NCBI RefSeq assembly: GCF_037042905.1
Contig: NC_087249.1
Location: 49,568,901 to 49,632,900 of the forward strand
Direction of reading: 5' to 3'
Origin: Lytechinus pictus
Lineage: Eukaryota; Echinodermata; Echinoidea; Temnopleuroida; Toxopneustidae
DNA length: 64,000 nt
This document shows, piece after piece, positions 44,870 to 56,440 of this stretch. Below the pieces are notes generated by a model. The model saw only the letters and a program-made list of their open reading frames with translations, was not told where the DNA came from and searched no databases. A program made the translations under genes and the position numbers. Within the stretch, counting starts at the first letter, position 1, and every line of letters begins with the position of its first letter.

Positions 44870-46520
44870 ACCATTTGGTCAAATAACCATCCAATAATCA
44901 CTTAGTCTAATCACCAGTTCGTCTATTACCATTTCGTCTCATCATCATCATCATCATCATCATCATCCGTTAAAGTACAGTCCACCAGGTTGGTGTATCA
45001 TCGTACTTGTAGAATTGTGCAGGAGTATGTACAGTGCTGTGGAAGATCTATTCTACGTTCGGTAAAAAAGAATCAGCGCAGTCTTAGCGCAATTGGATTT
45101 TCTGCACCTCAGCCTAATTGAAGCTGGCTACTGAAGTGCAGTTAACTGTAATGGCAGGGTGAATATTCCACAGTCTAATGGCATCAGGAATAAAAGTTTT
45201 TTGATAAGTAACAGTGTGAGCATGTGGGACGTGTAAACTCATCTGATGACCACGAAGCGAGGTGGAAGTAGCAGCCTGGTTGAAGTACTGTACCGTTGGT
45301 ACATCTACAATAGTGTTTACCAAGCGATAAACCATCACCACCTTGAACTGGGCTTTTCTCTCTTCAAGGGTGGGCCACTGTAGCTTTCGTAGCATATCGG
45401 TGACACTACTAGTGCGATGATGGTCTCCCATGGTGAATCTAGCATATCGTCGCTGCACCATCTCCAGCTTCCGGGTGTTGTCCTTGGTGAAAGGGTCCCA
45501 CACTTCACATCCATATTCCAGGACAAGTCTGAGGAGAGATTTGTAACATAGAACATTGACGCTTCTTGGACATGAATGCAGGTTACGTTGCAAAAAGGCA
45601 CGTGTAGAGTTGGCCTTCTTGGTGACCATGCCAATATGGTGGTTCCACTTCATGTTCTGATGAATATGAACACCAAGGTATTTAGCAGAGTTGACCTTTT
45701 GTAAAGGTTGATCATGAATGGAGTATGTCATGTTTAGTGGTTTCCGCTTGTTGGTTACTGAGATAGTTTGACACTTCTGAGGATTGGATTTCATAAGCCA
45801 GTCTGACTCCCACTTCTGCAAGGAGTCAAGATCCTCTTGAAGTTTGTTGGCATCATCCTGAGATTGGATCTTGCGGTAGAGTAGGCCGTCATCGGCAAAC
45901 AGTTTGGTTGTTGTCTGAGATGAAATGCAATCAGGCAGATCATTTATATAGAGTAGAAACAGGAGAGGGCCGAGGACACTGACTTGCGGCACGCCTGGCG
46001 AGACTGGGATAGTATTTGAGGTACATCCATTGACGACTACCCTTTGAGTTCTGTTGTGGAGCAAGTCTTGAATCCAGCGCAGGGTATGACGAATGCCGTA
46101 GAACTTCAGTTTGTATAGAAGTCGGTGGTGAAGGGCTTTATCAAAAGCCTTCGAAAAATCTAAAAGGATCATGTCGTGCTGTTCGCCTTTGTCAAGTCCT
46201 TTGGCAAGGTCATCACAGGTGAAAATGAGTTGGGTGATACAAGAACGTCGCTTACGAAATCCATATTGAGCATCTGTTATAATGTTATTAATCATGAACC
46301 AGTTGGTCTAATATCCATTTTATTTTCATTAATATCGCTCAATTAACACTTAGTCCAATTAGACCAAATGGTATATGGACTAAATGGCTAGCTATTGGAC
46401 CAATTGGTTATTAGACGAAATGGTGAGTGGACGAAATGGGAATTAGACCATGTTGAAAGTAGACGAACTGATGGCAGACAAAAAATGATAGTAGACGAGT
46501 TGGTAATTGGACAATTGACC
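44870..46520. repeat. Foldback repeat of 16-bp units, copy 2, split by a LINE
   Basis: Left arm 44870-44940 (ACCATTTGGTC, AGTTCGTCTATTACCATTTCGTC) and right arm 46297-46520 (AATTAGACCAAATGGT, ATTAGACGAAATGG). The same motif order as 7970-8475. A LINE on the minus strand occupies the middle. Confidence 0.7.
44938..46295 (-). pseudogene. 5'-truncated LINE, RT domain to 3' tail
   Basis: A minus-strand open frame 45114-46295 (393 codons) begins inside the RT domain. Motifs: YGFRKRRSC, LDFSKAFDKALHH, SPGVPQVSVLGPLLF (the conserved Gly of VPQG is Val), the catalytic LFADDGLL, KYLGVHI, and the C-terminal LWNIHPAI. The 3' end carries a (GAT)n tail at 44940-44966, as in CR1/I-type LINEs. The endonuclease and N-terminal RT are missing, so the copy cannot move on its own. 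Confidence 0.85.
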
Positions 46521-47864
46521 AATTGAAAATAATCCGAACAACCGACGGAACAGTCTATACATGGGTAATTCAGTCGTACTCATGCACATTGTTTTAATAC
46601 TGCAGTATGGGACTATGTACCAATTCACACAACGTTTTATGACATTAGATCTACTAAATAAAATACCAGACAGATATGAAACAAAACATAATACGAAAAT
46701 CAATGTGAATTTAACAAAACTCACCTTGTATTGTAAACGTACGAAACGGATGTTCTCAGATGCGGAAACGGACCGACCGAGTTATCGAATATCTTTTATA
46801 ATTTCACTTGCCAAACTTTAGTTTCTGGCATTATCTTTAAAAAAAGGCCGAAGTCAGAGGCCGAATCGAGATTGTTTTCGAAAAGGTTGAAAAGCTTTCG
46901 GCACAAAAAATAAATTCATCCTCTCAAGAAAAAAAAAAAGAAAAAGAAAAACGAATAAACACAATTTAATTACCTGTAGACCTAAAAGTGACAACGCAGA
47001 CACTAAGTTAGATCTACATTATATCAGGCTCATAGTGGCCCTATCATTTTGCCTGACTAAACTACGTTACAAATCCTGAAAGCAAACCTAACCTATAACG
47101 TTTCTCGGTAAGATTCATAGTTTCACTAAAATCGTTAAATGACTCACTCATACTAGAACCATCACCTTTCAGTCTCAGCGTTCTCATCTCCCCACTTTAA
47201 TCCCGGTCTTCATCTCCATGAATCAATCGATCCTTACATGCTCGCACAAACAGATCCAAAAGCTTCAATTACACAACAAAATAGATTCCTCGAAAGTTTC
47301 CTAAAATAAGTCCATGTCCGCAAGTGATCTCAAAATTATCAAGTTCAAATCGGTACGTAAAGGATAGACCCGGAGGATAGAACAACTGACTGTCTCCAGA
47401 TCAAAGGTTTGCCAACAAACCTCCCGTCGAGGTTCGGACAAGCCTCCGCCAAGCTCTGGCGTGAGTCGTGACAATGGTATCTCGCTCGCTGAAGATGAGA
47501 AGTGATGACTTCTCTGCTGTGCACACACAAAAACTCATAAACTGGTTAGATTTATCAAGTTCTTCGTGGTAGCATAAACGGTATACCTTCATGTCGGTGG
47601 TAGCAATCCAATGTATGAACAGTCACCTTGTGCAGTGAAAATCTTTTCTGAAATGTAGATTCTCCTGGTTTGAATTTAGCGCTGGTTTTGTTGGACAGGT
47701 TCGTAAAAACTTCGGTGCATGCTGATCACGTGAGGTGCAGTGACGCATAAATTTTGCGTAGCGTGTTGTCCGGTGGCTTTGTCCGGTCCGGTGGTATGCT
47801 GCAGGCGCCAAATTTACATCGTATACTACCATAGAGATGTTTACTAATCTCTATGTATACTACA
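46521..47864. other. No gene recognised; possible CpG-bearing promoter near 47660-47815
   Basis: Around 47700-47815 there are a CACGTG E-box type site (47729) and a GGCGCCAAA site like an E2F motif (47805), with raised CpG content. This could be a promoter or first-exon region, but no coding exon can be tied to it. Confidence 0.3.
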
Positions 47865-48144
47865 CAGTGGCGTACCTAGGATTTTCCACAGGGGGGGCAA
47901 AACCGTCCGCCAAAAAATTTGACAAGCAAAAAAAAAAAAAAAAAAAAAGGTCTTCAATCACAAATGAAGGATTTCGTACCAGAAAAAAAATTGAAAAAAA
48001 AAAAAAAAAGGTCTTCAAGCTCGTCATGGGGGGAAAAGGTCTTTCAAGCTCGTCAGGTGTGGCAGGGATACGTCCTTTGCATGGGTTGTGGCTCGTCAGG
48101 GGGGCACACTGCCCCCTCTGCCCCCCCCCCTAGGTACGCTAGTG
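47865..48144. mobile_element. MITE with CAGTGGCGTACCTAGG ends
   Basis: CAGTGGCGTACCTAGGATTTT at the left and CCCCTAGGTACGCTAGTG at the right are inverted repeats. Interior has A-runs and repeated AGGTCTT(C)AAGCTCGTCA phrases, no transposase. CAGTGGCG ends are hAT-like. Confidence 0.7.
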
Positions 48145-48237
48145 ATACTACATGAAAATGCACCTGCGCGAAAAATGTATCGGAAAGAATGTCACCAAAT
48201 ATTATATGTTGTGAATAAAAACAAATTTAGGGAGTAT

Positions 48238-48365
48238 ACCCGAGTGTACGGTATGACATCCGTGGTGAAGGAATGTAAGTTGCTTTTTTTTGGGGGGGGG
48301 GGGGAATGTAAACCTCAGCCCACTTCCCCCCCTCAAAAAAAAGATGATGATGACGATGATGATGA
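48238..48365. repeat. Duplicated segment, partner of 49180-49345
   Basis: CGAGTGTACGGTATGACATCCGTGGTGAAGGAA, GAATGTAAACCTCA and a GATGATGA run occur in the same order at 49208 onward. Confidence 0.7.
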
Positions 48366-48573
48366 TCGCTATTTGAACAAACAAGTTTTCTTGATTCACA
48401 TTATTCTTTGAATTGATTTTTAGTTTACCAAAAGTCCCGTTCAGAGTGTTGTGTGTAGGTGTGTAACTGCCGTAACTGCTTCCCTTCACTTTCGCCTCCC
48501 ATGTCATTTTGTTGAAAAAATATAAATACTTAGTCATTTTATTTATGATCTGTTTCAATAATTAAAAAAAATG

Positions 48574-48790
48574 AATAATGTAGGATTTGTATGGCGCAGG
48601 TATCCAACTTGTTAAGTGCTCCTACATTACCCCGACTAAGGAAGTCTATATCGATCCATAGAGATATATACTAATAATATATCTCTAGCTATGATACCGA
48701 TCACATCTTTTGGGTGGATTACTTCCTGCCGGTACCCATTTACCTCACCTGGGTTGAGTGCAGCACAATAATATAAATTACCCATGTCGA
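48574..48790 (-). repeat. SINE body fragment, same family as 14248-14580
   Basis: Reads TTTGTATGGCGC, AAGTGCTCCTACATTA and TACCCATTTACCTCACCTGGG, which match the tail and body of the SINE at 14248-14580. The tRNA-like head is missing. Confidence 0.55.
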
Positions 48791-48924
48791 AGCACGGCCA
48801 CGTGAAGGTTGACTTGACGGATTCATCTGCATTTTTACAAGTTAATGAAGTCATTACAGGAACATTTTTAAATTGTTGAATTAAATCCGGTCATAATAAA
48901 CTCGTATCAGGACACTCGATTAAT

Positions 48925-49110
48925 AACATTTTTTTTTTTTTTTTTCAATAATGCATATAGCATTTCCATTTATTTGAAAGCAGGATAAAAGAGCATTGTA
49001 GATTAAATGCCTTGCTCACGGGCATAGGTGCCGCGGCCGGGGATCGAACCCCGGACTTTCCATGTATAGTCAGGCGCCTTAGACCACTCGGCCACGGCAC
49101 CTCCATAACA
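48925..49110 (-). repeat. tRNA-Leu/Ser-derived SINE with poly-A tail
   Basis: Minus strand from about 49105: GGTGCCGTGGCCGAGTGGTC, then AAGGCGCCTGACTA, then GGGGTTCGATCCCCGG and CGCGGCACC. The acceptor arm pairs (GGTGCCG with CGGCACC), but three extra bases sit between T stem and acceptor stem and the anticodon stem is poor, so it is not a working tRNA. A poly-A tail (T-run at 48929-48945) follows about 80 bases later. Confidence 0.7.
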
Positions 49111-49179
49111 TACTAGTATTGGAAGAACAACAGCGCCATCATACGATGAGATAGAGGAAACATGGGGGGAGGGCTACTA

Positions 49180-49345
49180 GGGAGTATACCACTGATCTCT
49201 CCACTACTCGAGTGTACGGTATGACATCCGTGGTGAAGGAACGCAAGTTGTTTTGGGGAATGTAAACCTCACCTCACCTACCCCCCCCCCCCCTCAAACA
49301 AAAAGAAAAGAAAAAAGATGATGAAGACGATGATGATGATGATGG
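49180..49345. repeat. Duplicated segment, partner of 48238-48365
   Basis: Shares the GTACGGTATGACATCCGTGG block and following GATGATGA run with the segment about 960 bases upstream. Confidence 0.7.
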
Positions 49346-49979
49346 TGATGATAACAATAATTATAGAGCAGTTTTTCTGATATTTCCATCCCCCCCCCCC
49401 ATTTATGAAAAATTTGATTCGCCCCTGGAAAATATGCATGAATTCAATATTTATACCATGTTCTAATGGAAGAGTTTCTAAATCGGAAGTTGAAATACAT
49501 GTTTGTTTTGTAAATAGCATATCATCTAAAAGAATTTCTAATTAATGCTCCATATATTATATTCTTTTAAGAAATATTTTAGACTTGATCTATATAAGAT
49601 TTAAAATCACTGCTTGATTTGCGGCGAATGCAGCAGCATAATGGGACCCAAGTAAGAATACTTCATTTTCTCTTGGTATTAACTGAATTCAGAATGACAT
49701 CCGAGTTGATTTTCACCAATGCTTTTTTAGGGGGTTGGTTTCATTCGCCTCCTTGTAACCATGGAAACGGAAACAATACATTAATCGAGGGAATGAATGG
49801 AGGTTTCTCTGCAATATTTATCTCATCACTTTACAGGCTTGATAATTATCTCTTCGGAAGCGGGTATAGGGTTGACAAAAGGGCGTGGGAATATTTATAT
49901 TTTGTAAAAACTCAGGCGATGTGGTAGAAAAGATGGATATCGCGAACTCCTGAGTCCTGGGGATGCTGCCCACTGCTAA

Positions 49980-50363
49980 TACCCCTTTCACAAACCCATC
50001 CTCCAATTATCCGCCTAAGAGTAATGCGGATAATTCAATAAAAATTACATTCACAAACTCCGAAATAATCTGCACTATTTTTTTACGAGCGCCCGACCTG
50101 AAAAAGGCGGATAATTGTCATGGCAACTGCACACGCCCCCTCCGATGGGGATGTGTTGGAAAAGGGTGACCTTTTGTGACCGCACCATGGCAATTATCCG
50201 CATTACTTTGGAAATGCGTTCACAAAGCCAAAATCTGGTCCCGATGCTGCTATTATGCGGATAATTGCAGCATCGAAATAATGCGGATAACTCTGGTCCA
50301 TCTCCGATTTTACAACCAAATTTTGCGGATATTATCCGCATAATTGGGTTTGTGAAAGGGGTA
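49980..50363. mobile_element. Harbinger-like MITE, tandem copy 1 (384 bp)
   Basis: TIRs TACCCCTTTCACAAACCCA and TGGGTTTGTGAAAGGGGTA, with TAA at 49977-49979 and 50364-50366. Interior carries repeated ATGCGGATAATT phrases. A TAA (TWA) target duplication and short TIRs fit PIF/Harbinger. No transposase. Confidence 0.85.
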
Positions 50364-50366
50364 TAA

Positions 50367-50747
50367 TACCCCTTTCATAAACCCATCCTCCAATAGTATT
50401 ATCCGCCTAAGAGTAATGCGGAAAATTCAATAAAAATTGCATTCACAAACTCCGAAAATAATCCGCACTATTTTTTACGGGCGCCCGACCTGAAAAAGGC
50501 GGATAATTGTCATGGCAACTGCACACGCCCCCTCCGATGGGGTTGTGTTGGAAAAGGGTGACCTTTTGTGACCGCACCATGGCAATTATCCGGATTACTT
50601 TGGAAATGCGTTCACAAAGCCAAAATCTGGTCCCGATGCTGCTATTATGCGGATAATTGCAGCATGCGGATAACTCTGGCCCCGCTCCGATTTTACGACC
50701 AAATTACGCAGATATTATCCGCATTAATTGGGTTTATTAAAGGGGTA
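50367..50747. mobile_element. Harbinger-like MITE, tandem copy 2 (381 bp)
   Basis: Directly follows copy 1, sharing the TAA at 50364-50366, and is followed by TAA at 50748-50750. Nearly identical to copy 1, with a few substitutions and short indels (GTATT insertion near 50395; GAAATAATG missing near 50667). Confidence 0.85.
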
Positions 50748-50800
50748 TAAGTGACCGTAAAAGCTGGAGGGCGCTACATTCCAAAACAGAACCTCACTAT

Positions 50801-50838
50801 GTCTCTCCCTCCCTCTCTCTCTCTCTCTCTTTCTCTCG
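50801..50838. repeat. (CT)n microsatellite
   Basis: CTCCCTCCCTCTCTCTCTCT run just upstream of the putative promoter. Confidence 0.85.
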
Positions 50839-51039
50839 GTTTTTCCGTAATATTTCGGTCTTTCTCATCATGGACCCTACCATGTTCTCATCGAGTTACC
50901 GTCTCTTTTTCCTCGCAGTCCACGAAGCACCCGACCCACCCTGCCCTCGCGGGTAAATTCGGGTAACGAGGATATCCGAGTGGACCACGATAAATCCTGA
51001 GATAAAGTGAGCGCGTGGAAGACGTCGAAAAGGGGGAGG

Positions 51040-51095
51040 GGCTTGAGTCCTGTCCCAAACATATATACACAGCCAGGTTCACGTCACTGTTTTGA
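51040..51095 (+). promoter_or_regulatory. Putative TATA promoter of the secreted-protein gene
   Basis: A GC-rich GGGGGAGGGG (51028-51037) precedes TATATA at 51062-51067, with a TCACTG initiator-like site about 25 bases downstream. Placed about 550 bases upstream of the first coding ATG. Inference from sequence only. Confidence 0.4.
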
Positions 51096-51616
51096 GACGT
51101 ACCTCATTCCCTGATAGTCATCGCTGGGACTAGCATCATCATCAAGCGGTTTACACACATACCATCCAGGTTTATAGATCCTTTTCAATAATGAAGTTGT
51201 GACAGGAGGCTCAAGCCCGTGGAGTCTACAGGATTATTGAGGATCGGACTACATGGAAAGAAATATCATGTGGAGGAGTAGGAGAAATATTTTATTTCGA
51301 CATCGCACCGGTAGTTAAAACGTGGGAAGTTTCATTTGTATTTATTGATTTACATTTACCCTAGCAGACGACGAAGCTTGGCAACAATAGCATTTTTCTG
51401 GACATTGGATGAGGCATCAATTTAGTGTTGCGCATCAAATTTTCTTCATGCATTAACACCGTAGATTCTGTGGAAGAAGGTGAATTGTCAAAGCCTCTCT
51501 CACTTGTCTGAAATCGTCCAGAACAAAGTCAAGTGTATCCACAACGGGATGTGATTCTATCACTGCAACTCCAAGGCTAAAAGGTGAGAGAGGGGAGAAA
51601 AAGAGTGAAACCCAAT

Positions 51617-51739
51617 ATGCATTGGTTCCATGGATTACTATTAACGGCGATAACCCTGCAGGCGGGATGTTTGCTGGCGGTGGATGCCGGGGAGGCTCGG
51701 CGGAGTGAGGAGGATAAAGAAAGGCTACGGGAGGTCGGG
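51617..51739 (+). CDS. First coding exon of a secreted or membrane protein (signal peptide)
   Basis: ATG at 51617 begins MHWFHGLLLTAITLQAGCLL, a short n-region, strong hydrophobic core and small residues (AVDA, then GEARR) typical of a signal peptide. A charged stretch SEEDKERLREVG follows and the exon ends at a strong donor, GGG/GTGAGT, in phase 0 after 41 codons. The frame is also open upstream from a GTG at 51584, but ATG 51617 starts the hydrophobic leader. Spliced product unknown: no later exon could be recognised in the remaining 12 kb, so either the first intron is long or later exons lack familiar motifs. 5' UTR presumably about 51092-51616. Confidence 0.55.
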
Positions 51740-51740
51740 G

Positions 51741-52155
51741 TGAGTATCGACAGAAAATGTCTTCATATCTTTTTTTTTAATGATTTCCGACAACTCGGAG
51801 CGGTCACTGGTAATTTTTGCTAGTTTAAATGCCTGTACTCGGAGAAGGGCATGAGAAGATCAGGTTCACACCTTAAAGCGCTGATGCCGTCATAAAAATG
51901 ATGCCCACTACTGAATAATTGTGGTCATGGAAACAAGATGTTGAGACGTCCACACAGCAGCGCTCCCTTGTAAAGCAGGCCTCGGTCTTGACTGGGACCA
52001 CCCTGATTTTTTATAAAGAAAACGTGAATGAATAAATAGATAAATGAATAAATAAATGGAAGTGGTACACTGTTCTCGGTTCATCATTTCAAGCATTATT
52101 GTAAATGCTTTCTTATTCGTTGCTTTCAAGGTAAAACACATTCTAGATTGGATCT
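51741..52155 (+). other. Intron after the signal-peptide exon, no further exon seen
   Basis: AT-rich, with (AATA)n-like text near 52025-52060. Nothing recognisable as coding. Confidence 0.45.
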
Positions 52156-52429
52156 GGGGCCCGTCTTACAAAGAGTTGCGATTGATCCGATCAATCGCGA
52201 CTATGGAAAGCCAGCAAAGTCAACAAATAAAATGTATGTTTGTTCCAAAAAAAATCTACATATGAATGTATATCCATGAATTTATTGATTTCTTGACAAT
52301 TTGGTGTGTTCTCCTTCGTTTACAAAGGACATTTTGCAAATTTCCTGTAGAAAAAAATATGACACTGATGGATTTCCGTAGATTTACGATTGATTGGATC
52401 AATCGTAACTCTTTGTACGACTGGGCCCA
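52156..52429. mobile_element. GGGCCCGTCTTAC MITE, copy 2
   Basis: Starts GGGGCCCGTCTTACAAAGAG and ends CTCTTTGTACGACTGGGCCC. Interior aligns with 21196-21466 throughout (CAAAGGACATTTTGCAAATTTCCTG is in both). Confidence 0.82.
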
Positions 52430-54280
52430 GAACTATTATTTTGCACGCCTGTACCCATGGTACCCCTCCCCATTAGAAGTCTGCAGGCACAGACCCCGAT
52501 TGAAATCAACATGTCTTGAGAGAAGTTTAGCTCTCTTTTGTTTTTAAGTGAAGAAGAGTTTGTTTTGGAAGTGCCCATCAGCATGTGAAGGTATTAGTGT
52601 ATGCTAATTGATATTACATACTTAAAAAAGTGTAGAACTTAAACTTTTAATCTTCAAGGGGTAACTGTCCACCTTAAAGAGTCATTAAAAACGCAACGCT
52701 GGGAGCAACTGGTGTTATTTTGCAATCCGCTTGAGACTACAAATGGTGAAGTTATGCTCTCATGTTATGCCTATAAGGGTGCACTGCAGAGATGTATCTC
52801 TTCGGACTTTGCTACAGATTGCAACTTATTTTTAGCGAATAATGGCGCAATTTGTGTACCTTTATTTCTAAATGTGTAAACGGGTTTTTGATTTGCGATG
52901 GAACCAAACAGCCATGTAAGTCAGTGAACCCATCCACACACCCGACGAATACAATATTTGTCGAATTTAACGTATCGTTATCTGAGGCCAGGATTTTGGC
53001 AAGGAAATGACAAACGATAGATACATTTTCAGGACAAGGCGAGGAAATGACAAAAGATAGATACATTTGCAGGACAAGGGCATGAACCTACACTATCGTA
53101 TACCGATTTTTTTTTTACATAAATATTATATCGAGAAAATTTGAGAGAGGGGGCAGATTACAGACATTCCAACAATACCCCCTTTGTTTTTGTTTTTCGA
53201 ATTTTAACATCCCGTTTCATATGAATACAGAAGTAGTTAAAAACCTTAGGACAGAAGAGCTACGGGAGACCTTTACCAAATTAGGAACGCTCCATTTCGC
53301 GACCAGTTATAGTTATATTATACGGAACATAATTATTTTAGGTATATTTGTATTGGGTAAAAGGTATTGTCACGTTTGTATGCTTGCCCTAAAAATACCA
53401 CATTTTCGCAGTGTACTTTCTTGGCCATCGGTTCAATACAATAACATGATATCTCAATAGAGAGTAAACATAAATAGTCCACGCCGAAATATGGGTCAAG
53501 CATATATTGACAAAAAAATCTTTCTTTCTATGGCTAATGGTTGGTGGCATAAGCATAAAGGATGTTGGGCAGTTTGACACTGGACTTGACTATTTGGGAT
53601 ATTGATTGGTCGGCTGATGGGGTGAAAGGTGTGAAGAACTTGTATATATTTTGGAAGTAACTGAAATGCTAGTCAAATATTGCACTTTACTTAACCCGAA
53701 ATGGGATAATACATGTACTTTTACAGAGTAAGCGATTAAAGGTTATGTAAGTTTGAAGTTGTTCTTATAACATTTCTTTGAAGTATTGAAATGTTTATTG
53801 CACTTCCCTTTGACCTGAAAAAGGGAATAATACAAGCCTTGTTCTTCTTTTGAGTGAGCTATTCAAGATGTACAGGCCCTGTATTTGTAACAACTGAATC
53901 TCAGAAAATCGTGGATGAGGATCAAAGATATTTTCTGGTATTGCAAGCAACAGATCGTCAGGCTGTCAGACTTTGGTTTCGTTGACATTGTAATAGTTTA
54001 CTGAATGTAGTTAGTACAATTTCCTTTTTGCCTGAGAATTCCGAATTGTTTTCTTCAAGTGGAGATCTCCAGGTCCCGTTCATATTTTGTATATGTTATT
54101 ATGTTGGAATACAAGTGGGGTTGACAAATCGTGGGGTGCATCAAATATTTCCAAAAAAAGTTGACTCTTAAGTTGTAACCCGTGGTGAGGTTAGGCTGTA
54201 GGTTGTATCCCTCCTTATGAATCGCATACCGTGCACACTATGCTTCTCTCCGAGGTTAGGCTCGCCCCTTCACACCAAGA
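52430..54280. other. No gene recognised
   Basis: A short duplicated phrase AGGACAAGG...ATGACAAA.GATAGATACATTT.CAGGACAAGG is repeated at 53000-53080. Otherwise no motif or strong repeat. Confidence 0.5.
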
Positions 54281-54284
54281 ACCG

Positions 54285-54375
54285 AGTACACATATCGATC
54301 AGAATTATTACGTTATTTACATTGGTCGGTTATAAGTCGGATTCGTTGTTGTGACTGTGTGATACAAGGAAGCAG
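54285..54375. repeat. Interspersed repeat end (ATCAGAATTATTACGTTATTT family)
   Basis: GATCAGAATTATTACGTTATTT and GTGTGACTG-type text recur at 57927-57990; related GGTCGGTT...GTGTGACTGCAGCA pieces lie at 55149-55335 and 60215-60590. These are parts of a family with ...TGTCACACC ends. Confidence 0.5.
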
Positions 54376-54479
54376 GATTCTGTAGGAATGATCAGACGAA
54401 AGAAAGAACGAACCGGTCGACCAGTCCAACGACCTGACCGCGGTCCAACGACAAACACACCAACAGGCGAACTGCCAAC

Positions 54480-54540
54480 TAACAAATCAATAGAGCGAAA
54501 GAACAAACGGACGGACGGACAGACAAACGCACTGACGAAG
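54480..54540. repeat. (ACGG)n-like short repeat
   Basis: ACGGACGGACGGACAGACAAACG-type text, a degenerate tetranucleotide repeat. Confidence 0.6.
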
Positions 54541-54599
54541 GAGAATGTCTTAACTTTCATCATGTTCACTGACCTGCGGAGGACGCATGCATGAGATGA

Positions 54600-56141
54600 A
54601 TTTACCTTGATCGAATGAAAAAAAATAGAATGCATAATTCCAGTCACTTCTAAACTAATGTTTCCTAAAAATCATTGAAACTATTTGTTTTTCAACAACA
54701 CATCAAGGTCTTTACTCTGAAATGTTTGGTTGGCCTATATTCCTTCAACTCAACTCGGGACTATTAATGGTTTTATGGGGGTATTTCCAAGCTATTCATT
54801 TGCAGAAGCCTCAAACCTCCAAAGATCCCAATATACATCTTTGTATAAATAGCACATTTCCTTAAAAATTCCCCTTTCATTAAGGGTCGTTTCCGAATTC
54901 GGCCAGATCTATAGATCGATGTTTCGATAGCTGTGGATGTTTCCTATCTTTTGTTGTTGCGTCCTCGGATAATTCGCTGTGCATCAGATATGAACTACAT
55001 GTAGCTGCCTTCGAATCCAATTACTTCTGACAGCGATTATATTGGCCTTGTTGACGTCATAATCGTCTCTTTGATCATGTTGATCAGCTGACCTGGCATG
55101 CAGCAGGTACGTCATACCGCGTTTGAGACAAAGTCTAATACATGGAGATACCACCTCGATTTCTTATGCTACTGTCACACCAGGGAAGTCACACCAACGA
55201 ACCCGATCAAATACCTACCCAGTCTATTACCATGGTTACGTTATTTCCAGTGACTTTTCATCGGTCGGTTGGAGCATGGACCTGTAATAGGTCCATGGTT
55301 GGAGCAGGTTTCACTGATGTCGCTGTGGCTTGATTATGAAGGGTTCCGCGGAAGGCATGGTCACGCTGTTGCAGTATCTCAAGAAGGAACAGAGATGAGC
55401 AACATAATTTATTGATCTATGTCTTGCTATCAGTATGCATGGTTAAAACTTTTAGCCATGACAAAGATTGATCGTTTTGTCTGTTTTAGTACCCTAACGC
55501 GATATGGTTGGGTTTTTTTTTCAGGGAATACTCCCAACTCCCTGGCCTTTTATTAAAAATGTGACACTGGCATAACATTTTTAGAACGGCCCGTTTCCGA
55601 AATCCGAATGTTGTATGGTGATGACTGTATAATATCTTTCAAGCGGTAGTCTGTGACATGGACCTCCAAAAAGGTCATTGACTCTTGCAGGCAACTTCAC
55701 TCCCTTTCATCTTTTCGTTTGAGCACTTTCCATGATGTCAATTGCTTTTCGTACTGTCGTACCTCCTTGGTCACATCCCACCTTTTACAGAATGATGCAG
55801 GGATCCCTTTCTAAGGATTTTTTGACTGGTTTCAGCTCACGATGCCTTATAATGACGTCATAATCATGTGACAACCTTTCACATTGATTTTGTCCAAAGC
55901 ATACGGTAATGCCAGGAAACTGCTAGGACTGATGACCCTTTCAGATATGGTCTGAATTCCCTCGTGGCGGTGTCTCTGTCTTGCTCGATCTCTTTGGTGA
56001 TGCATAATGAAATATTGTTGAAATTTCTTCAAGCCATGCTTCATTTTGTATCAACATGATCAAGGATAAAGTGATACACATTTCTCGTAGATCACATCTA
56101 CGTCTAAGCGCCTCCAAAGGAATTGGATATTAATATGTAAT
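54600..56141. other. No gene recognised; worn MITE pieces
   Basis: Includes CTACTGTCACACCAGGGAAG... GATGTCGCTGTGGC (55169-55330), a worn TIR element with an inner TCCATG palindrome near 55275. No coding motif. Confidence 0.45.
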
Positions 56142-56235
56142 GGTTCCAATTTTTTCTGACTTATGATTTTCATTACAGATCGAGCATACCGATCTTAAAC
56201 AAATAGGAGTAATGCCGAAAATTTGTAAACAAATT
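56142..56235. repeat. 94-bp direct repeat, copy 1
   Basis: Reads GGTTCCAATTTTTTCTGAC to GTAAACAAATTA. Nearly identical to 56432-56526. Confidence 0.9.
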
Positions 56236-56375
56236 ATGATTTCCTCCTATTAAGGCCTCTTCATTTACTATCTATTGTCCACGGCGGACGGCATTCGGAT
56301 ACTAATGAGTCAGAAAGAAGAGGATCGAGGGTATTTGAATTCCAGTTCATCGTGGCTTAGCCGTGAACCAGAAGA

Positions 56376-56440
56376 GCCTGGTGGTTAAGTCGCTGCCCGG
56401 AAACCAGTAGATGACAGGTTCGAATCCCACTGGTTCCATT
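56376..56440 (+). repeat. tRNA-like SINE head
   Basis: AGAGCCTGGTGGTTAAGTCG (A box) and GACAGGTTCGAATCCCACTGG (B box), then GGTTCCA leading straight into the 95-bp repeat. The clover-leaf is not intact. Confidence 0.6.

Noticed and set aside
49028-49105. Functional tRNA-Leu or tRNA-Ser gene
   Set aside because: Extra bases between T stem and acceptor stem, poor anticodon stem, and SINE-like tail with poly-A.
55142-55333. 63-codon frame as a possible second exon after the signal-peptide exon
   Set aside because: It covers a worn TIR element and has no acceptor in the right phase.
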